64,000 nt of DNA. Source: Tessaracoccus lacteus. Lineage in GTDB: Bacteria > Actinomycetota > Actinomycetes > Propionibacteriales > Propionibacteriaceae. Positions 62,626 to 64,000 of this stretch are shown here, piece by piece. How positions within the stretch are numbered: position 1 is the first letter of the stretch; the number at the start of each line of letters is the position of its first letter. The notes under the pieces are model-generated. The model searched no databases and had not been told where the DNA came from. It saw nothing but the letters and a program-made list of their open reading frames with translations. A program made the position numbers and the translations under genes. Where the stretch lies: positions 496,001 to 560,000 of the forward strand of contig NZ_CP123967.1 in NCBI RefSeq assembly GCF_029917005.1, written 5' to 3'.

Positions 62626-63177
62626 GTGGATGCCGCAGATGTGTCACAGGACCTCGAGCGTGTGCTCTTCACCTCCGACCAGATTCAGGCCCGGATCGCG
62701 GAGGTCGCAGCGCAGATCGACAAGGACTACGCGGGCCGGGAGGTGCTGCTCGTAGGGGTGCTCAACGGGGCCGTCATGGTCATGAGCGACCTGCAGCGGG
62801 CGATGCACAGCCACGTCGAGATGGACTGGATGGCGGTGTCGTCCTACGGGGCGGGTACGCAGTCCAGCGGTGTGGTGAGGATCCTCAAGGACCTCAACGC
62901 CGAGCTGAAGGGCCGCGACGTCATCGTGGTCGAGGACATCATCGACACCGGCCTGACGCTGAGCTACCTCATGAAGAACCTGGCGTCGCGCGGACCCGCG
63001 AGCCTCGAGATCATGACGATGTTCCGCAAGCCCGACGCCGCCCAGATGGAGGTGCCCGTCAAGTACATCGGCTTCGACATCCCCAACGAGTTCGTCGTCG
63101 GTTACGGCCTCGACTTCGCCGGCCGGTACCGCAACCTGCGCGACGTCGGCACCCTCGCCAAGCACGTTTACAGCTGA
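62626..63177 (+). CDS. hpt: Hypoxanthine phosphoribosyltransferase
   Basis: 183 aa. Loop MAVSSYGAGTQSSG, PRPP motif VIVVEDIIDTGLTLSYL, and C-terminal VKYIGFDIPNEFVVGYGLDFAGRYRNL. Salvages hypoxanthine/guanine. The tilS-hpt-ftsH order is conserved in actinobacteria. GTG start. Confidence 0.97.
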   Translation: MDAADVSQDLERVLFTSDQIQARIAEVAAQIDKDYAGREVLLVGVLNGAVMVMSDLQRAMHSHVEMDWMAVSSYGAGTQSSGVVRILKDLNAELKGRDVIVVEDIIDTGLTLSYLMKNLASRGPASLEIMTMFRKPDAAQMEVPVKYIGFDIPNEFVVGYGLDFAGRYRNLRDVGTLAKHVYS

Positions 63178-63190
63178 CCGCTGAATCGTC

Positions 63191-63217
63191 GCCCCGCAGA
63201 CTGCATGCCTGCGGGGC
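63191..63217 (+). terminator. Terminator after hpt
   Basis: 9-bp perfect stem GCCCCGCAG / CTGCGGGGC with an internal GCATGC in the loop, followed by GTGTTGTTTG, 13 bp past the hpt stop. ftsH therefore probably has its own promoter in 63218-63281. Confidence 0.75.
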
Positions 63218-63281
63218 GTGTTGTTTGCGCTGGTATCGTTTCGATGCATCGCGCGTGCGCGTCAACTAGATCGGCAAACCA

Positions 63282-64000
63282 TTGCAGAAGTTCTTCAAGA
63301 GCCCCGTGGCCTGGATCGTCCTGAGCGTCCTTTTCCTGATCCTCGGCATGCAGCTGCTGAGCTCCATGACCGGATACCAGAACGTGTCGACCGCGAAGAC
63401 CATCGCGCTGCTGAACAGCGACACCAAGCTGAAGTCGGTGACGCTGATCGACGGCGACCAGCTGATCCAGGTCACCGACGAGCAGGGCAACCGCACGCAG
63501 ACGGCGTGGGTCGGCAGCCAGATCGACGACATCGTCAAGCTTGTCGAGCAGCGCAAGGAGGCCGGGACCCTCGAGGACTGGACGGCCACCAACCCGCAGC
63601 CGGGATTCTGGTCGACGTTCCTCTACACGGGCCTGCCCTTCCTCGTCCTGATCTTCGTGGTCTTCTGGCTCATGCGCTCGATGTCGGGCGGCGGCGCCGG
63701 CGGGCCCCTGTCCTTCGGCAAGTCGAAGGCGAAGATCGTCTCCAAGGACACCCCGAAGACCACCTTCAAGGACGTCGCGGGAGCCGACGAGGCCGTCGAG
63801 GAGCTCGAGGAGATCAAGGAGTTCCTCGCGGAGCCCACCAAGTTCCAGAAACTCGGCGCCAAGATCCCCAAGGGTGTGCTGCTGTACGGCCCGCCCGGGA
63901 CCGGCAAGACGCTGCTCGCCCGCGCCGTCGCAGGCGAGGCCGGGGTACCGTTCTTCTCCATCTCCGGCTCCGACTTCGTCGAGATGTTCGTGGGCGTCGG
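63282..64000 (+). CDS. ftsH: ATP-dependent zinc metalloprotease FtsH (3' end beyond window)
   Basis: About 239 codons are visible. N-terminal span ([23 protein letters not shown]), a short periplasm-side domain, second span ([20 protein letters not shown]), then the AAA+ start: [22 protein letters not shown], Walker [42 protein letters not shown]. The HExGH protease motif is outside. The only start after the in-frame TAG at 63267 is the TTG at 63282. Degrades membrane and short-lived proteins. Confidence 0.95.
   Translation, partial: MQKFFKSPVAWIVLSVLFLILGMQLLSSMTGYQNVSTAKTIALLNSDTKLKSVTLIDGDQLIQVTDEQGNRTQTAWVGSQIDDIVKLVEQRKEAGTLEDWTATNPQPGFWSTFLYTGLPFLVLIFVVFWLMRSMSGGGAGGPLSFGKSKAKIVSKDTPKTTFKDVAGADEAVEELEEIKEFLAEPTKFQKLGAKIPKGVLLYGPPGTGKTLLARAVAGEAGVPFFSISGSDFVEMFVGV

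Overview
The window is high-GC DNA from an actinobacterium. Several features support this: a WhiB regulator, GTG and TTG starts, a Tad locus in the Rv3660c-Rv3654c style with a DUF4244 pilin, a GTP-type PEP carboxykinase, a DUF2342 metalloprotease, a short SRP RNA just upstream of dnaX, and the order tilS-hpt-ftsH. Gene content is compatible with Propionibacteriaceae, but the family is an inference; no rRNA is present to settle it.

Layout. Bases 1-4381 are accessory DNA ending exactly at the 3' end of a tRNA-Ser(GGA) gene. They hold the C-terminal part of a HerA-type ATPase with an OST-HTH-like tail, a decayed IS30 fragment, a complete IS256-family insertion sequence and an excisionase-like HTH protein. 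From 4382 on the DNA is mostly chromosomal core. 4.4-12.3 kb: asparaginase, SRP RNA, dnaX-ebfC-recR, a carboxylesterase and a three-gene ABC-2 exporter. 12.2-20 kb: oxidoreductase/MFS pair, pckG, a lipoprotein, cobF, a lone PUA/EVE-like plus NucS-like nuclease, tRNA-Pro. 20-28 kb: phosphoesterase and class A PBP, whiB, an operon with NUDIX, TlpA, endonuclease III, RidA and a DUF4177-like small protein, then a membrane protein and a methyltransferase-like protein. 28-35.2 kb: Tad pilus genes (ssd, tadA, tadB, tadC; DUF4244 pilin, two TadE-like) split by an MrfA-type helicase. 35.2-48 kb: aldo/keto reductase, methyltransferase, topA, a divergent CYTH/CHAD-like protein, tmk, a Cys leader peptide plus TSUP permease, the clamp-loader delta' gene, a DoxX-like protein with a 24-bp minisatellite, a secreted peptidase and tRNA-Thr. 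48-58.4 kb: amine oxidase, AlkZ-type protein, glnK-amtB, SixA, a diiron protein and its apparently dead paralogue, a TRM11-like methylase, a DUF222-HNH protein and a paired fluoride channel. 58.7-64 kb: ppa, dacB, metalloprotease, tilS, hpt and the start of ftsH.

Genes that work together: dnaX and the delta' gene (clamp loader), amtB-glnK (ammonium), the Tad set, PBP plus DacB (peptidoglycan), and topA/tmk/delta' (replication and nucleotide supply).

Most notable observations: (1) an interspersed repeat with core TTCGACAAGCTCAGGG lies inside three unrelated coding sequences, where it is translated in different frames; (2) GlnK has Phe at the position of the modified T-loop Tyr51; (3) a diiron enzyme overlaps a paralogue that has lost most of its metal ligands; (4) the island ATPase and the lone nuclease are candidate defence genes; (5) a Cys-ending leader peptide precedes the TSUP permease.
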